Shown: positions 1-6,539, counted from the first letter of the stretch. The stretch is 14,354 bases of DNA from Methanobacteriota archaeon (GCA_903930505.1 CAIYYQ010000175.1:1-14354), one strand, 5' to 3'. Made by a program: numbers and translations. The notes: generated from the sequence alone by a model not told the origin.

Positions 1-37
1 GGATGAGTACATTTCCAGTATTTCAATGGAAAGGCAT

Positions 38-66
38 TTCTCTGCAACATAAAATATTGCAGAGAA
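38..66. repeat. Perfect 10-bp inverted repeat (hairpin)
   Basis: TTCTCTGCAA at 38-47 is the exact reverse complement of TTGCAGAGAA at 57-66, with a 9-base AT-rich spacer. It could be a transcript-end hairpin of a gene to the left or an operator. The sequence does not decide between them. Confidence 0.7.
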
Positions 67-249
67 TTCATTTTACAAGCAGATGACTCACAATATAATG
101 TTCTTTATTGGCGATTCAAGAAAAAGTGTAAGCTACTGAGGATTATACCTATTTTTTTCTCCATAGATTTCTTACTCCATATTTTTCTTTTTATTATGTG
201 GCGTACAAGTTTTGCTATTTATTGTATATAAAAGTACTCCGTTAAAATG

Positions 250-268
250 TCAAAATGAAAAACTATTT
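250..268 (+). repeat. 19-bp direct repeat, copy 1
   Basis: TCAAAATGAAAAACTATTT is repeated without mismatch at 1709-1727. The copies flank the primase gene, and each lies about 130-140 bp upstream of the next start codon (398 and 1868). The internal ATG at 255 opens a 19-codon frame starting M-K-N-Y-F-S. Confidence 0.75.
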
Positions 269-350
269 CTCATCTAAAAATAATATGCTTCTGTTGAACT
301 TAAATCCGAGTTAGAACCTCAAGAGTAACCTATGAAAATTTTAGTGATAA

Positions 351-360
351 ACATATAAAA
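351..360 (+). promoter_or_regulatory. TATA-like box for the primase gene
   Basis: ACATATAAAA is centred about 42 bp upstream of the ATG at 398. This would place transcription start near 380 and leave a short leader with no Shine-Dalgarno sequence. Confidence 0.45.
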
Positions 361-397
361 TTTCCGTAATTATTATTAATTCCTCTATCTATTTGAT

Positions 398-1696
398 ATG
401 TCTATGGGGCAGGATATTGTAGTCGATCAATTCAGGGAATTTTATACGCATCATCCTCCTGATATCCAATTCATAACCGATGTCAACAGACGTCATTTCA
501 GGTTTTTATTACAAAGTGGAATGTTTTTTAAAATAAAAGACACGATTCATTCACCGCAGAATTTACAGAGGTGGCTGATAAAATTACATCCACTGGACGT
601 GTATTATTCCACATCAGCATATCTTGATCCAACCTCTGTTGCATCACGACCTAAAAAAAGTACAGACTATTGGGGCCCCGGAAATGTGATACTGTATAAT
701 GACATCGCGTTTGATCTTGACAGACGGCCATTATCTTTTTTTAATCTGGAGCGGGCAAGAAAAGATACGGTCAGACTCCTTGATTTTTTATCTGATCGAC
801 ACTACGCTTTGAAATACATTGCATTTAGTGGAAGCAAAGGTTTTCATCTGGTGTTTAATGATATTGAAAGCAAGATAGAGCCGGATTTTCGCTTGAGAGA
901 AAAAGTTATTATTCAACGAAGAAAAACTTTGGTCGATGAGATTACAAAAAAGGGAATAAAAATTGACACATCGGTAACTGTGGATACGCGAAGGATCATT
1001 CGTCTCCCTGGGACTCTTAATTCAAAGACAGGGTATTGTTGTCAACATCTTTCAATTGATGAGTTACATACTCCGGTTGTTGATTGGATTGACAGTATTG
1101 CGAGTCTTGCGGATCATACATTGATACCTCGGTTCAAATGGAAGTCTCTACCGAAACATAAAATAAAAAAACGACGTGCAATCGTAGATAAAGATACGCA
1201 ATATGGGTATACTACATTTATCACAAGCTCCGTTTTAGGGACAAAAGGTCGTCATGCGGTGTTAATCTCGTTTCCAAAGGGCTCACTGGAGTGGATTATA
1301 CAAACTCTTCTTCAAATCCAGAAAAGATACGATCTTACAGATTTTTATGTATTTGAACTTTCGAAAATGTTTCAGGCAATCTGTTTGAAGACCGTACAGC
1401 GTAACAGATATCAAAAGATTTTGGATTTCGCTCATTCTTCTTCAGCCAATCAGTTAAGAAACTACAACCGTGTTTCGTTGAGAATGGGACCCCTTGTTGA
1501 CCAGAGGATGCAGATGATAGAACCACCAGCAAAGTTTATCACATTTCTAGAGTGTCCCTCTGAATTAAGAGATAGTAATTTCGTTAGTCAAGGTCATATT
1601 AACTTCCTTAAAAAACATGGTTTAAACCCTTTTGAGTATCAAAAAATTCACGGAAACGATGAGTTTACACTGGTTGATGTCGAAATCAAATTATAA
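398..1696 (+). CDS. priS: DNA primase small (catalytic) subunit PriS, compact variant
   Basis: This is the archaeo-eukaryotic primase catalytic subunit, which makes primers on single-stranded DNA at the replication fork, normally together with PriL (not in this window). Motif I is D-x-D in AFDLDRR (D106 and D108). Motif II is SGSKGFH (144-150). Motif III is VTVDTRRIIRLPG (D196, R202), followed by TLNSKTG. These carry the metal-binding aspartates and the nucleotide-binding Ser/His of the family. The protein has 432 residues. Motifs I to III span only about 90 residues, and I see no Cys-rich zinc knuckle between motifs I and II. The helical insert that better-known archaeal PriS proteins carry before the third aspartate also seems absent. 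In exchange there is a C-terminal region of about 230 residues with no motif I recognise. A second in-frame ATG lies at 404. No Shine-Dalgarno sequence is visible, so a leaderless or short-leader start is likely. The family call is strong; the domain comparison is from memory. Confidence 0.9.
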   Translation: MSMGQDIVVDQFREFYTHHPPDIQFITDVNRRHFRFLLQSGMFFKIKDTIHSPQNLQRWLIKLHPLDVYYSTSAYLDPTSVASRPKKSTDYWGPGNVILYNDIAFDLDRRPLSFFNLERARKDTVRLLDFLSDRHYALKYIAFSGSKGFHLVFNDIESKIEPDFRLREKVIIQRRKTLVDEITKKGIKIDTSVTVDTRRIIRLPGTLNSKTGYCCQHLSIDELHTPVVDWIDSIASLADHTLIPRFKWKSLPKHKIKKRRAIVDKDTQYGYTTFITSSVLGTKGRHAVLISFPKGSLEWIIQTLLQIQKRYDLTDFYVFELSKMFQAICLKTVQRNRYQKILDFAHSSSANQLRNYNRVSLRMGPLVDQRMQMIEPPAKFITFLECPSELRDSNFVSQGHINFLKKHGLNPFEYQKIHGNDEFTLVDVEIKL

Positions 1697-1708
1697 ACAC
1701 CAATTTTT

Positions 1709-1727
1709 TCAAAATGAAAAACTATTT
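1709..1727 (+). repeat. 19-bp direct repeat, copy 2
   Basis: Identical to 250-268. Here the internal ATG (1714) opens a 22-codon frame starting M-K-N-Y-L-S. The element also resembles a purine-rich BRE followed by a TATA-like CTATTTAT, so a shared promoter element is an alternative to a coding repeat. Confidence 0.75.
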
Positions 1728-1743
1728 ATCTACATGTTTTGAT

Positions 1744-1771
1744 AAGGAATCTGCACTCCATGTGATTCCTT
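1744..1771 (+). repeat. 8-bp perfect inverted repeat
   Basis: AAGGAATC (1744-1751) is the exact reverse complement of GATTCCTT (1764-1771). A CAC/GTG pairing inside the loop could extend the hairpin if the lower stem is shortened. It is followed by a small AGAC-ATTC-GTCT hairpin near 1786-1797. Confidence 0.5.
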
Positions 1772-1812
1772 CGGGAAGATGATGAAGACATTCGTCTGTT
1801 AGTACTACACCG

Positions 1813-1840
1813 GGCGGTTGAACGGGAGTGGTTCTCCGCC
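1813..1840 (+). repeat. GC-rich hairpin upstream of the DUF5710-like gene
   Basis: GGCGG (1813-1817) pairs with CCGCC (1836-1840), and an AAC/GTT pairing adds an inner stem. It is followed by TTT and lies 27 bases before the ATG at 1868. It is unusually GC-rich for this AT-rich intergenic region. It could be a terminator, a 5' leader structure, or a by-product of the reading described for 1714-1867. Confidence 0.4.
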
Positions 1841-1867
1841 TTTAACATTTACACACAGGGTATTTCA

Positions 1868-2317
1868 ATGGGACTGTTCAGAGAGTTGTTTGGTAAAAAT
1901 GATGATAGCGTCAATGCACCGGCAAAAGTTAAAAAACCTAAACTTAGCCCAGAATATCAACGTATTAACAGGTGGATTGAATCAAGGATTGGAAAGATTG
2001 ATCTTACTGATCCAAGTTTGAAAATGAAACTCGAAGATCTGTTAAATCAGGAAAAGAAAAACTATCCGTCTGCTCGGGATAAATTGAAGCTAACACAAAG
2101 CGACAACGACACACTTGTTACAGGTGAAACAATTCTTTTTAAAAATCGACTTCGATGTCTTGGCTGTAAATGGGATGCAAAGATGCAATGCTGGGTTGCA
2201 AAAAACAAACAATTAACTGAAGATGATATCGACAATCCAAGTGAACTTGCTGGACTTAAAGTTTATATCAATACAATGCCGTACAGAACAAATTTCAGCA
2301 ATCAAGAAAGTCATTAG
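1868..2317 (+). CDS. Small protein with DUF5710-like motif
   Basis: A 149-residue protein of unknown function. It starts MGLFRELFGK, a common opening for small soluble proteins, followed by a charged linker and a helical stretch (about 28-75). Residues about 86-111 read ILFKNRLRCLGCKWDAKMQCW within a short domain. The LGxxWDxxxxxW pattern (L98, G99, W102, D103, W109) matches the core of DUF5710, a small domain found in proteins linked to DNA processing and mobile elements. That link is recalled knowledge and not shown here. Three cysteines (C97, C100, C108) sit in this motif. ATG 1868 is chosen because a weak AGGGT lies about 7 bases upstream and no other usual start codon exists in frame. 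It follows priS in the same direction with a 171-bp gap, so co-transcription is uncertain. It converges with the 76-aa gene, leaving only 10 bp between the stop codons. Confidence 0.7.
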   Translation: MGLFRELFGKNDDSVNAPAKVKKPKLSPEYQRINRWIESRIGKIDLTDPSLKMKLEDLLNQEKKNYPSARDKLKLTQSDNDTLVTGETILFKNRLRCLGCKWDAKMQCWVAKNKQLTEDDIDNPSELAGLKVYINTMPYRTNFSNQESH

Positions 2318-2327
2318 ACGTTACTCA

Positions 2328-2558
2328 TTATTTTTTGATTATATTTCGATTCGTCATCGTATAAAAGTAATACTCGACTGCCTCGTCTGGGGAAATGTCA
2401 AGTTCTATTGCTTTTCTTCTCATTGATGCAGCCATTGCACTCCCGAGCATCGCAGAAGATTCTCCAACAATAAGACCATTGGATTTTTCTTTTAGTTCTT
2501 CTGCAAATAACAAAAGCTCCCCTCCATTCTTTGTATGTAGCCAACTATATTTTTCCAT
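2328..2558 (-). CDS. Unknown 76-aa protein, downstream partner of apt
   Basis: I do not recognise this family. The protein is small and soluble, largely helical by composition, with a GESSAMLGSAMAASMRRKA segment (residues about 32-50) and a C-terminal acidic-aromatic stretch (SPDEAVEYYFY, about 56-66) ending in lysines. There is no signal peptide, membrane span or cysteine pair. Support for it being a gene comes from the sequence: AAGGAGA lies 9 bases before its ATG, embedded in the last codons of apt, and its start is 5 bases after the apt stop. Translation is therefore probably coupled to apt. It may act in the same salvage step, but that is inference from position only. Confidence 0.75.
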   Translation of the reverse strand: MEKYSWLHTKNGGELLLFAEELKEKSNGLIVGESSAMLGSAMAASMRRKAIELDISPDEAVEYYFYTMTNRNIIKK

Positions 2559-2563
2559 TGTAT

Positions 2564-3091
2564 CTATTCTCCTTTAAATTTGACAATGGAGAAGATTTTT
2601 TCTCCTTTTATTTTTTCTCTGCCTTTTAAATCTGGCAACTCTACGACAAATGCGCATTCAACAATTTTGCCTTCAAGTTTTTTCACAAGATTTCTTGCTG
2701 CATTAATCGTTCCGCCTGTTGCAAGCAGATCGTCAACGATTAAAACCCTGTCCCCTTTGTTAATTGCATCCTTATGTATCTCTATTTTATCTGTACCATA
2801 TTCAAGTGAATATTCTTCAGATTCGCACTCTGCTGGTAGTTTTCCTGGTTTTCGAACTGGTACAAAACCACACCCTAATAGATAAGCAAGGGGGGCAGCC
2901 AAAATAAAACCTCGGGATTCAATGCCGACGACAATATCAATTTTTTTACCAGCATATCTATCATATAAAAGATCAACGGTCTCCTTTAGCCCCTCTGGAC
3001 TTTTAAGGAGCGTTGTGATATCTCTAAACATAATATTCTTTTTTGGCCAATCAGGAATGGTTCTGATTTTTGATTTGATTGATTCTGTCAT
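2564..3091 (-). CDS. apt: Adenine phosphoribosyltransferase
   Basis: Converts adenine plus phosphoribosyl pyrophosphate to AMP and pyrophosphate in the cytosol (purine salvage). The PRPP-binding motif VLIVDDLLATGGT is intact. The family signature is also present: IPDWPKKNIMFRDITTLL near the N terminus, VVGIESRGFILAAPLAYLL in the middle, and a flexible loop region VPVRKPGKLP. With the ATG at 3091 the protein is 175 residues, normal for the family. A TTG at 3100 would add three residues, but ATG is preferred because other Apt proteins begin close to this point. It is divergent from the methylthioadenosine phosphorylase gene, whose product adenine is this enzyme's substrate, and is followed closely by the 76-aa gene. 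Confidence 0.93.
   Translation of the reverse strand: MTESIKSKIRTIPDWPKKNIMFRDITTLLKSPEGLKETVDLLYDRYAGKKIDIVVGIESRGFILAAPLAYLLGCGFVPVRKPGKLPAECESEEYSLEYGTDKIEIHKDAINKGDRVLIVDDLLATGGTINAARNLVKKLEGKIVECAFVVELPDLKGREKIKGEKIFSIVKFKGE
2568..2574 (-). promoter_or_regulatory. Shine-Dalgarno of the 76-aa gene inside apt
   Basis: AAGGAGA on the minus strand overlaps the last sense codons of apt and lies 9 bases upstream of ATG 2558. It is among the clearest ribosome binding sites in the window and fits an internal operon gene. Confidence 0.7.
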
Positions 3092-3127
3092 ACTGTCCAA
3101 CCCATGTTATTAATTGGTGTTCTCCTT

Positions 3128-3136
3128 CATATACTT
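3128..3136 (-). promoter_or_regulatory. TATA-like box for apt
   Basis: AAGTATATG on the minus strand is centred about 40 bp upstream of the apt ATG at 3091, which would give a leader of roughly 15 bases. Confidence 0.45.
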
Positions 3137-3152
3137 TCACCCAAATAGAAAG

Positions 3153-3160
3153 CTTTTTAG
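3153..3160 (+). promoter_or_regulatory. TATA-like box for the MTA phosphorylase gene
   Basis: CTTTTTAG follows a purine-rich BRE-like AGAAAG and is centred about 27 bp upstream of ATG 3184, which predicts a leaderless mRNA. The divergent apt box lies about 25 bp away, so one short region serves both genes. Confidence 0.45.
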
Positions 3161-3183
3161 GTTATTTCTCTATGTAAAAAGTC

Positions 3184-4044
3184 ATGTCTGTTAAAATAGG
3201 AATTATCGGCGGTAGTGGTTTTTATAAAATGGGAATCATAGATGACGCTGAGGACCTTGATGTTGATACGCCTTTTGGGAAACCTTCAGATAAGCTAACC
3301 ATTGGCAAAATTGATGGTGTGGATGTTGCGTTTTTACCCAGGCATGGGAAAGGTCATACTATTGCCCCTCATAAGGTAAACTACAGAGCAAACGTGTTTG
3401 CATTAAAAGAAATGGGTGTGGAGTATCTTGTGTCTACTGCTGCTGTCGGTAGTCTGAAAAAAGAATTAAAACCCTGTGATTTTGTTATTGCTGATCAGTT
3501 GATTGATAGGTCTTTTAAACGAAGTACTACGTTTTTTGAGGAGGGTATTGTCGCGCATGTTGGTTTTGCTGATCCTTTTTGTAAAATGTTGTCTGATCTT
3601 GCCTATAAAGTTTGTGATGATGAAGGCGTTGATGTTCACCGTGGATCGTATATTTGTATGGAGGGGCCGCAGTTTTCAACCAGGGCTGAGTCGAAATTGT
3701 ATAGGAGCTGGAATGTTGATGTCGTTGGTATGACACTAGCTCCTGAGGCGAAACTGGCTAGGGAAGCAGAGATGTGTTTATGTGGAATTCTGACTGTTAC
3801 TGATTATGATTGTTGGTTTGAAGGGGAAAAAGATGTGAGTGTCGCATCAGTGGTTGAAAACCTTAAAAAGAATGACAAAAACATAGGAAACATCATAAAA
3901 AAATTGGTTCCAAAAATTAAATATAAAAGAACGTGTGAATGTCATAATGCGTTGGAAAACAGCGTGATCACTGCACCAGAGCTTATTAAAAAGAACGGAG
4001 ATCCACGTGTGAATAAAGTATTACTTAAGGGATTTATAAAATAA
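3184..4044 (+). CDS. mtnP: S-methyl-5'-thioadenosine phosphorylase
   Basis: Phosphorolytically splits methylthioadenosine, a by-product of polyamine synthesis and SAM chemistry, into adenine and methylthioribose-1-phosphate. Motifs in order: GIIGGSGFY (6-14), a phosphate-binding PRHGKGH (52-58), the substrate-site MEGPQFSTRAES (159-170), GMTLAPEAKLAREAEM (182-197) and TDYDCW (206-211). The two aspartates of DYD (D207 and D209) match the residues that read the 6-amino group and N7 of adenine in human MTAP, whereas the 6-oxopurine phosphorylases have Asn. This favours MTA over guanosine/inosine substrates. There are ten cysteines, including C198-L-C200 and C251-E-C253. The latter resembles the C-terminal CXC disulfide reported in Sulfolobus MTAP II and Pyrococcus PNP. 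The length of 286 is normal for the family. Assignment as MTIP (methylthioinosine) is less likely. Confidence 0.9.
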   Translation: MSVKIGIIGGSGFYKMGIIDDAEDLDVDTPFGKPSDKLTIGKIDGVDVAFLPRHGKGHTIAPHKVNYRANVFALKEMGVEYLVSTAAVGSLKKELKPCDFVIADQLIDRSFKRSTTFFEEGIVAHVGFADPFCKMLSDLAYKVCDDEGVDVHRGSYICMEGPQFSTRAESKLYRSWNVDVVGMTLAPEAKLAREAEMCLCGILTVTDYDCWFEGEKDVSVASVVENLKKNDKNIGNIIKKLVPKIKYKRTCECHNALENSVITAPELIKKNGDPRVNKVLLKGFIK

Positions 4045-4113
4045 AAAATTATGCTCACGTCGGGAAGGGAACACGAATTTACCAATAAAAATATCAGTTT
4101 TCTCCTGTTTTCC

Positions 4114-5991
4114 TCAAATTCTTTTTCTTTTCCAGAGTAAAACAAATACTATTGAACAAAGAGCTATGAGTATTTCAAAACCTGGAACGCCTCCGCCTCC
4201 AGCGCCTGGTAGGTAATTTGAATCCGTAGTAGCATCCGTTTGACTTTCATACTCACTTTCAGAAGGTTGGTATCCTTCGATCTCTAAGAATAAAGCAGTA
4301 TATGGTGTTACAAAGTTACCTTGTATTGAAAGATTAATAATCTCATTTACAAGAGATGGCTGTTCTCCTTGAATTTTTATTTCATCTAAAAGGTAATTAA
4401 TACGTGAATACGCCCAGTATCTATAAATAAATATATTATTTGTCTGGGTGCTATTCAGTTCAAATGTTGAATTGAAATATTTTATTCCAACTTTTGTTCT
4501 AGCTGTTATTTGTGATGATAGCTCTGTAACATTTGGACAGATACCAGAAATAACCGTTTCACTTCCTTCAAACAAGGATGGAATAGACATAGGATAAACA
4601 AACTCACATACAGGCGTATACTCTACAGTTATGTCCCTAAGCAGTGTTGTTGAGATAGTATCATAAAAATTCTGAATTTGTTCACTCGCATCAGAAGCGG
4701 TGTAGATTTTTTTAGAAGTGGCATAGTTTTCCAAGCTAAGAGCTGCCAAGAAATCAAAATCTACATCATCTCCAAAACCAAGCGTAAATAAGGGGCATTG
4801 GATAAGGTTATGCTCTTTAATGTTTTCACGAATGGCGTATGGTGTACTAATCTTCCCAGAATTTGGGAGCCCATCAGTTAAAAGAAGAATTATTGGTGTT
4901 CTTCCCTCACTTGATTCAAGAAGTTCAAGTGAATATTCAAGCCCGTCATAGATATTAGTACTACCACTAGCGTCAATTGAATTAATTAAACCTATTGCAT
5001 TATTAATATTTTCCTGACTAGCAATCAATAATTCCGAGTTGTAAATGCTAATATCTTCATTGAATGTAATAATTGTGAATTTATCATCAGATGGGAGCTT
5101 ATTTATAATTTCAGAAAAAGCATCTTTTAACTGGGTGATTTTCTGTCCTGACATTGACCCTGATCGATCTAATACAAAAACAATGTCCTTAGGCATACTT
5201 CCACCAAGTTCCTCTTGCTGCGGGGAGAAAATATGGAAGAAATAATATTGCTCATTCACTTCATCATAATATGAAACTAGTGTTCCGTTCACGGATAAAG
5301 CTGATTCTTCATATGTAAAAGAAAAATCTTCACTTGGGAAAAAATCATTTTCTTTAATTGATAGAATCCCATGTTTGGTATCAATCCATTCGACTGTCGT
5401 TTTGTCACTACAACCGATTTTTTCAAGACTGGTTATCTCCCTTTCAGAGTTTAATTCTACAACCAATAAAAAATGCGAAATAGGTTCATTATATATACTG
5501 GAAACAGCAAGTTTATATTCTCTTTCTTCAAGTCTTTTTTCCAAGAATTCCTCATATCTAAGAGTTACAACTACGGTTTGATACGCCTTTAAATTCACAG
5601 AATATGAAAACTGTTTCATATCACGAGCTTCAACAATACCTGCAGTTTTACTTTGAGATTTAGCCTCACTATATTTTTCTTCTGCTTTCTCTTTTTCCAA
5701 AACCTGAGCATAGTACGTTTTATTATCAAAAATTAAAGAAAAATTCGAAACAAAGGCAGTTTCTGGGAGCATCAGATTAAAGGTTCCATTAAGATTTTCA
5801 TCATATGGATTATACATAGTAGCACTTATTTCAGTAACAGTGTAACCATTGTTAATTTCAACATCAATATTCATAGACGTTATCTGTATGCTTTTTTCAT
5901 CCTCAGCTGTAATAATACTACTACAAACAGTCGATAATAGAAATAATAGAACAAAGCTTATAGCTAAACGTGAAACAACTCTTTTATTCAT
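4114..5991 (-). CDS. Secreted VIT/VWA-domain surface protein (ITIH-like) with PGF-CTERM-like anchor
   Basis: A 625-residue exported protein. It has a signal peptide at 1-29 (MNKRVVSR followed by a hydrophobic stretch), then a VIT domain at about 34-160 with the usual LPETAFVSNFSL and EKAEEKYSEAKSQ segments. A von Willebrand A domain covers about 268-450, with a complete MIDAS metal site: DRSGSMSG (D275, S277, S279), the SGSTN threonine T345, and LLTDG (D373). The late FVTPYTALFLE segment (560-570) matches the tail conserved in inter-alpha-trypsin-inhibitor heavy-chain-like proteins. The C terminus has a Gly-rich spacer, VPGFE (602-606), a hydrophobic span (607-619) and KRKR, the layout of an archaeosortase substrate. 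NxS/T sites are frequent, which suggests glycosylation. The likely role is adhesion or ligand binding at the cell surface. AAAGGTGG lies 7 bases upstream of the ATG, supporting this start. It is divergent from the gene at 6120. Confidence 0.9.
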   Translation of the reverse strand: MNKRVVSRLAISFVLLFLLSTVCSSIITAEDEKSIQITSMNIDVEINNGYTVTEISATMYNPYDENLNGTFNLMLPETAFVSNFSLIFDNKTYYAQVLEKEKAEEKYSEAKSQSKTAGIVEARDMKQFSYSVNLKAYQTVVVTLRYEEFLEKRLEEREYKLAVSSIYNEPISHFLLVVELNSEREITSLEKIGCSDKTTVEWIDTKHGILSIKENDFFPSEDFSFTYEESALSVNGTLVSYYDEVNEQYYFFHIFSPQQEELGGSMPKDIVFVLDRSGSMSGQKITQLKDAFSEIINKLPSDDKFTIITFNEDISIYNSELLIASQENINNAIGLINSIDASGSTNIYDGLEYSLELLESSEGRTPIILLLTDGLPNSGKISTPYAIRENIKEHNLIQCPLFTLGFGDDVDFDFLAALSLENYATSKKIYTASDASEQIQNFYDTISTTLLRDITVEYTPVCEFVYPMSIPSLFEGSETVISGICPNVTELSSQITARTKVGIKYFNSTFELNSTQTNNIFIYRYWAYSRINYLLDEIKIQGEQPSLVNEIINLSIQGNFVTPYTALFLEIEGYQPSESEYESQTDATTDSNYLPGAGGGGVPGFEILIALCSIVFVLLWKRKRI

Positions 5992-6030
5992 GTTTTTTCC
6001 ACCTTTCTTAAAACTCTTAATGTGAAAACT

Positions 6031-6040
6031 GTTTAAATAA
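6031..6040 (-). promoter_or_regulatory. TATA-like box for the VIT/VWA gene
   Basis: TTATTTAAAC on the minus strand is centred about 45 bp upstream of the ATG at 5991. Transcription would start near 6010, leaving room for the AAAGGTGG ribosome binding site at 5999-6006. Confidence 0.4.
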
Positions 6041-6074
6041 ATAGTCTAAAAAAAATTGACTTATAATAAGACAA

Positions 6075-6084
6075 GTTTATTAAC
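6075..6084 (+). promoter_or_regulatory. TATA-like box for the 6120 gene
   Basis: GTTTATTAAC is centred about 40 bp before GTG 6120. The intergenic region also contains TTATAATAAG at 6061-6070, so the exact box is uncertain. Confidence 0.35.
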
Positions 6085-6119
6085 GAGTAACTATTTTAAC
6101 ATTATTGAGGAGCAGACTT

Positions 6120-6539
6120 GTGAATGATGAAAAAACTAAATCTAAACATAGAACTAAAGTAACAAATCGTTTTTCAAAAGAAGATCAAGAAGCAAAAACA
6201 AGAAAAATCTATGCAATTACTATAGCTGGAGTTATCATATTTGGGATAATAATAATTACAGCGGTAGCAATATTAGAAGAATTAAAAATAGATGAAATAG
6301 AACTATTTTACGGAAAATGGAAATCCGAATTCAATACCCTTATCTTTTATAATGATGGAACATGCAAAATCTATAACTATACTGGAACATATGAAATATC
6401 AATCGGTAGACTTTTTATTAATTATACCGGAGTCACTCCTACGTTTTTAATTTATGTATACTCTTTTTCCAATGATTATAGCACATTAACATTAACAGGT
6501 TCAAGCAGCTGGGAACCCCGGGTTTATACCAAACAATGA
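6120..6539 (+). CDS. Membrane-anchored protein with DUF5640/lipocalin-like domain
   Basis: A 139-residue protein starting at GTG 6120. GAGGAG at 6107-6112 sits 7 bases upstream of it. The TTG at 6105, the first start in frame, overlaps that ribosome binding site and is unlikely. The N terminus is a charged, basic cytoplasmic tail (about 1-28), followed by one membrane span (about 30-52, Ile-rich) and an outer domain. That domain contains FYGKWK, LIFYNDGTCKIY, GTYEISIGRLFINYTG and STLTLTGSS, the beta-strand pattern of DUF5640-type lipocalin-like domains (a G-x-W start, an FxxDGT strand, a GTY strand, then LTL). The domain call rests on this pattern only. It is divergent from the VIT/VWA gene over 128 bp, so the two surface proteins may share a control region. 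The function is unknown. Confidence 0.75.
   Translation: MNDEKTKSKHRTKVTNRFSKEDQEAKTRKIYAITIAGVIIFGIIIITAVAILEELKIDEIELFYGKWKSEFNTLIFYNDGTCKIYNYTGTYEISIGRLFINYTGVTPTFLIYVYSFSNDYSTLTLTGSSSWEPRVYTKQ

Larger units (their letters stand above)
1..397. other. Non-coding stretch before the primase gene
   Basis: No supportable gene lies here. The first 52 bases contain a 16-codon open reading (2-52, ending in TAA) that could be the tail of an upstream gene, but it is too short to assign. The stretch is AT-rich and holds T-runs near 150-160 and 183-193 that could act as terminators, a perfect 10-bp inverted repeat at 38-66, one copy of a 19-bp repeat at 250-268, and a TATA-like box at 351-360. Confidence 0.6.
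1714..1867 (+). other. Possible frame-broken small gene or coding remnant
   Basis: The ATG at 1714 opens 22 codons, ending at TGA 1780-1782. In the +1 frame, the stretch from 1766 is open without a stop all the way into the ATG at 1868. It reads like protein, with charged and aromatic residues such as DDEDIRLL and HRAVEREWFSAFN, yet it contains no ATG, GTG or TTG start. A single +1 shift near 1777-1780 would join the two frames. Possible explanations are a decayed gene, a sequencing indel, a programmed +1 shift at AGA-TGA, or chance. The same stretch also folds into hairpins, so it may be untranslated RNA instead. Confidence 0.25.

Noticed and set aside
82..140. Possible C/D box small RNA (GATGA at 82, CTGA at 137)
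   Set aside because: The C box departs from the RUGAUGA consensus, no D'/C' pair is visible inside, and the ends do not form a terminal stem.
4045..4113. Possible small gene between the MTA phosphorylase and the VIT/VWA gene
   Set aside because: Only 69 bp between convergent stop codons. The overlapping minus-strand frame is the antisense of real coding sequence.
6105..6119. TTG 6105 as the start of the membrane-anchored lipocalin-like protein
   Set aside because: This TTG overlaps the GAGGAG ribosome binding site, which is well spaced for GTG 6120.
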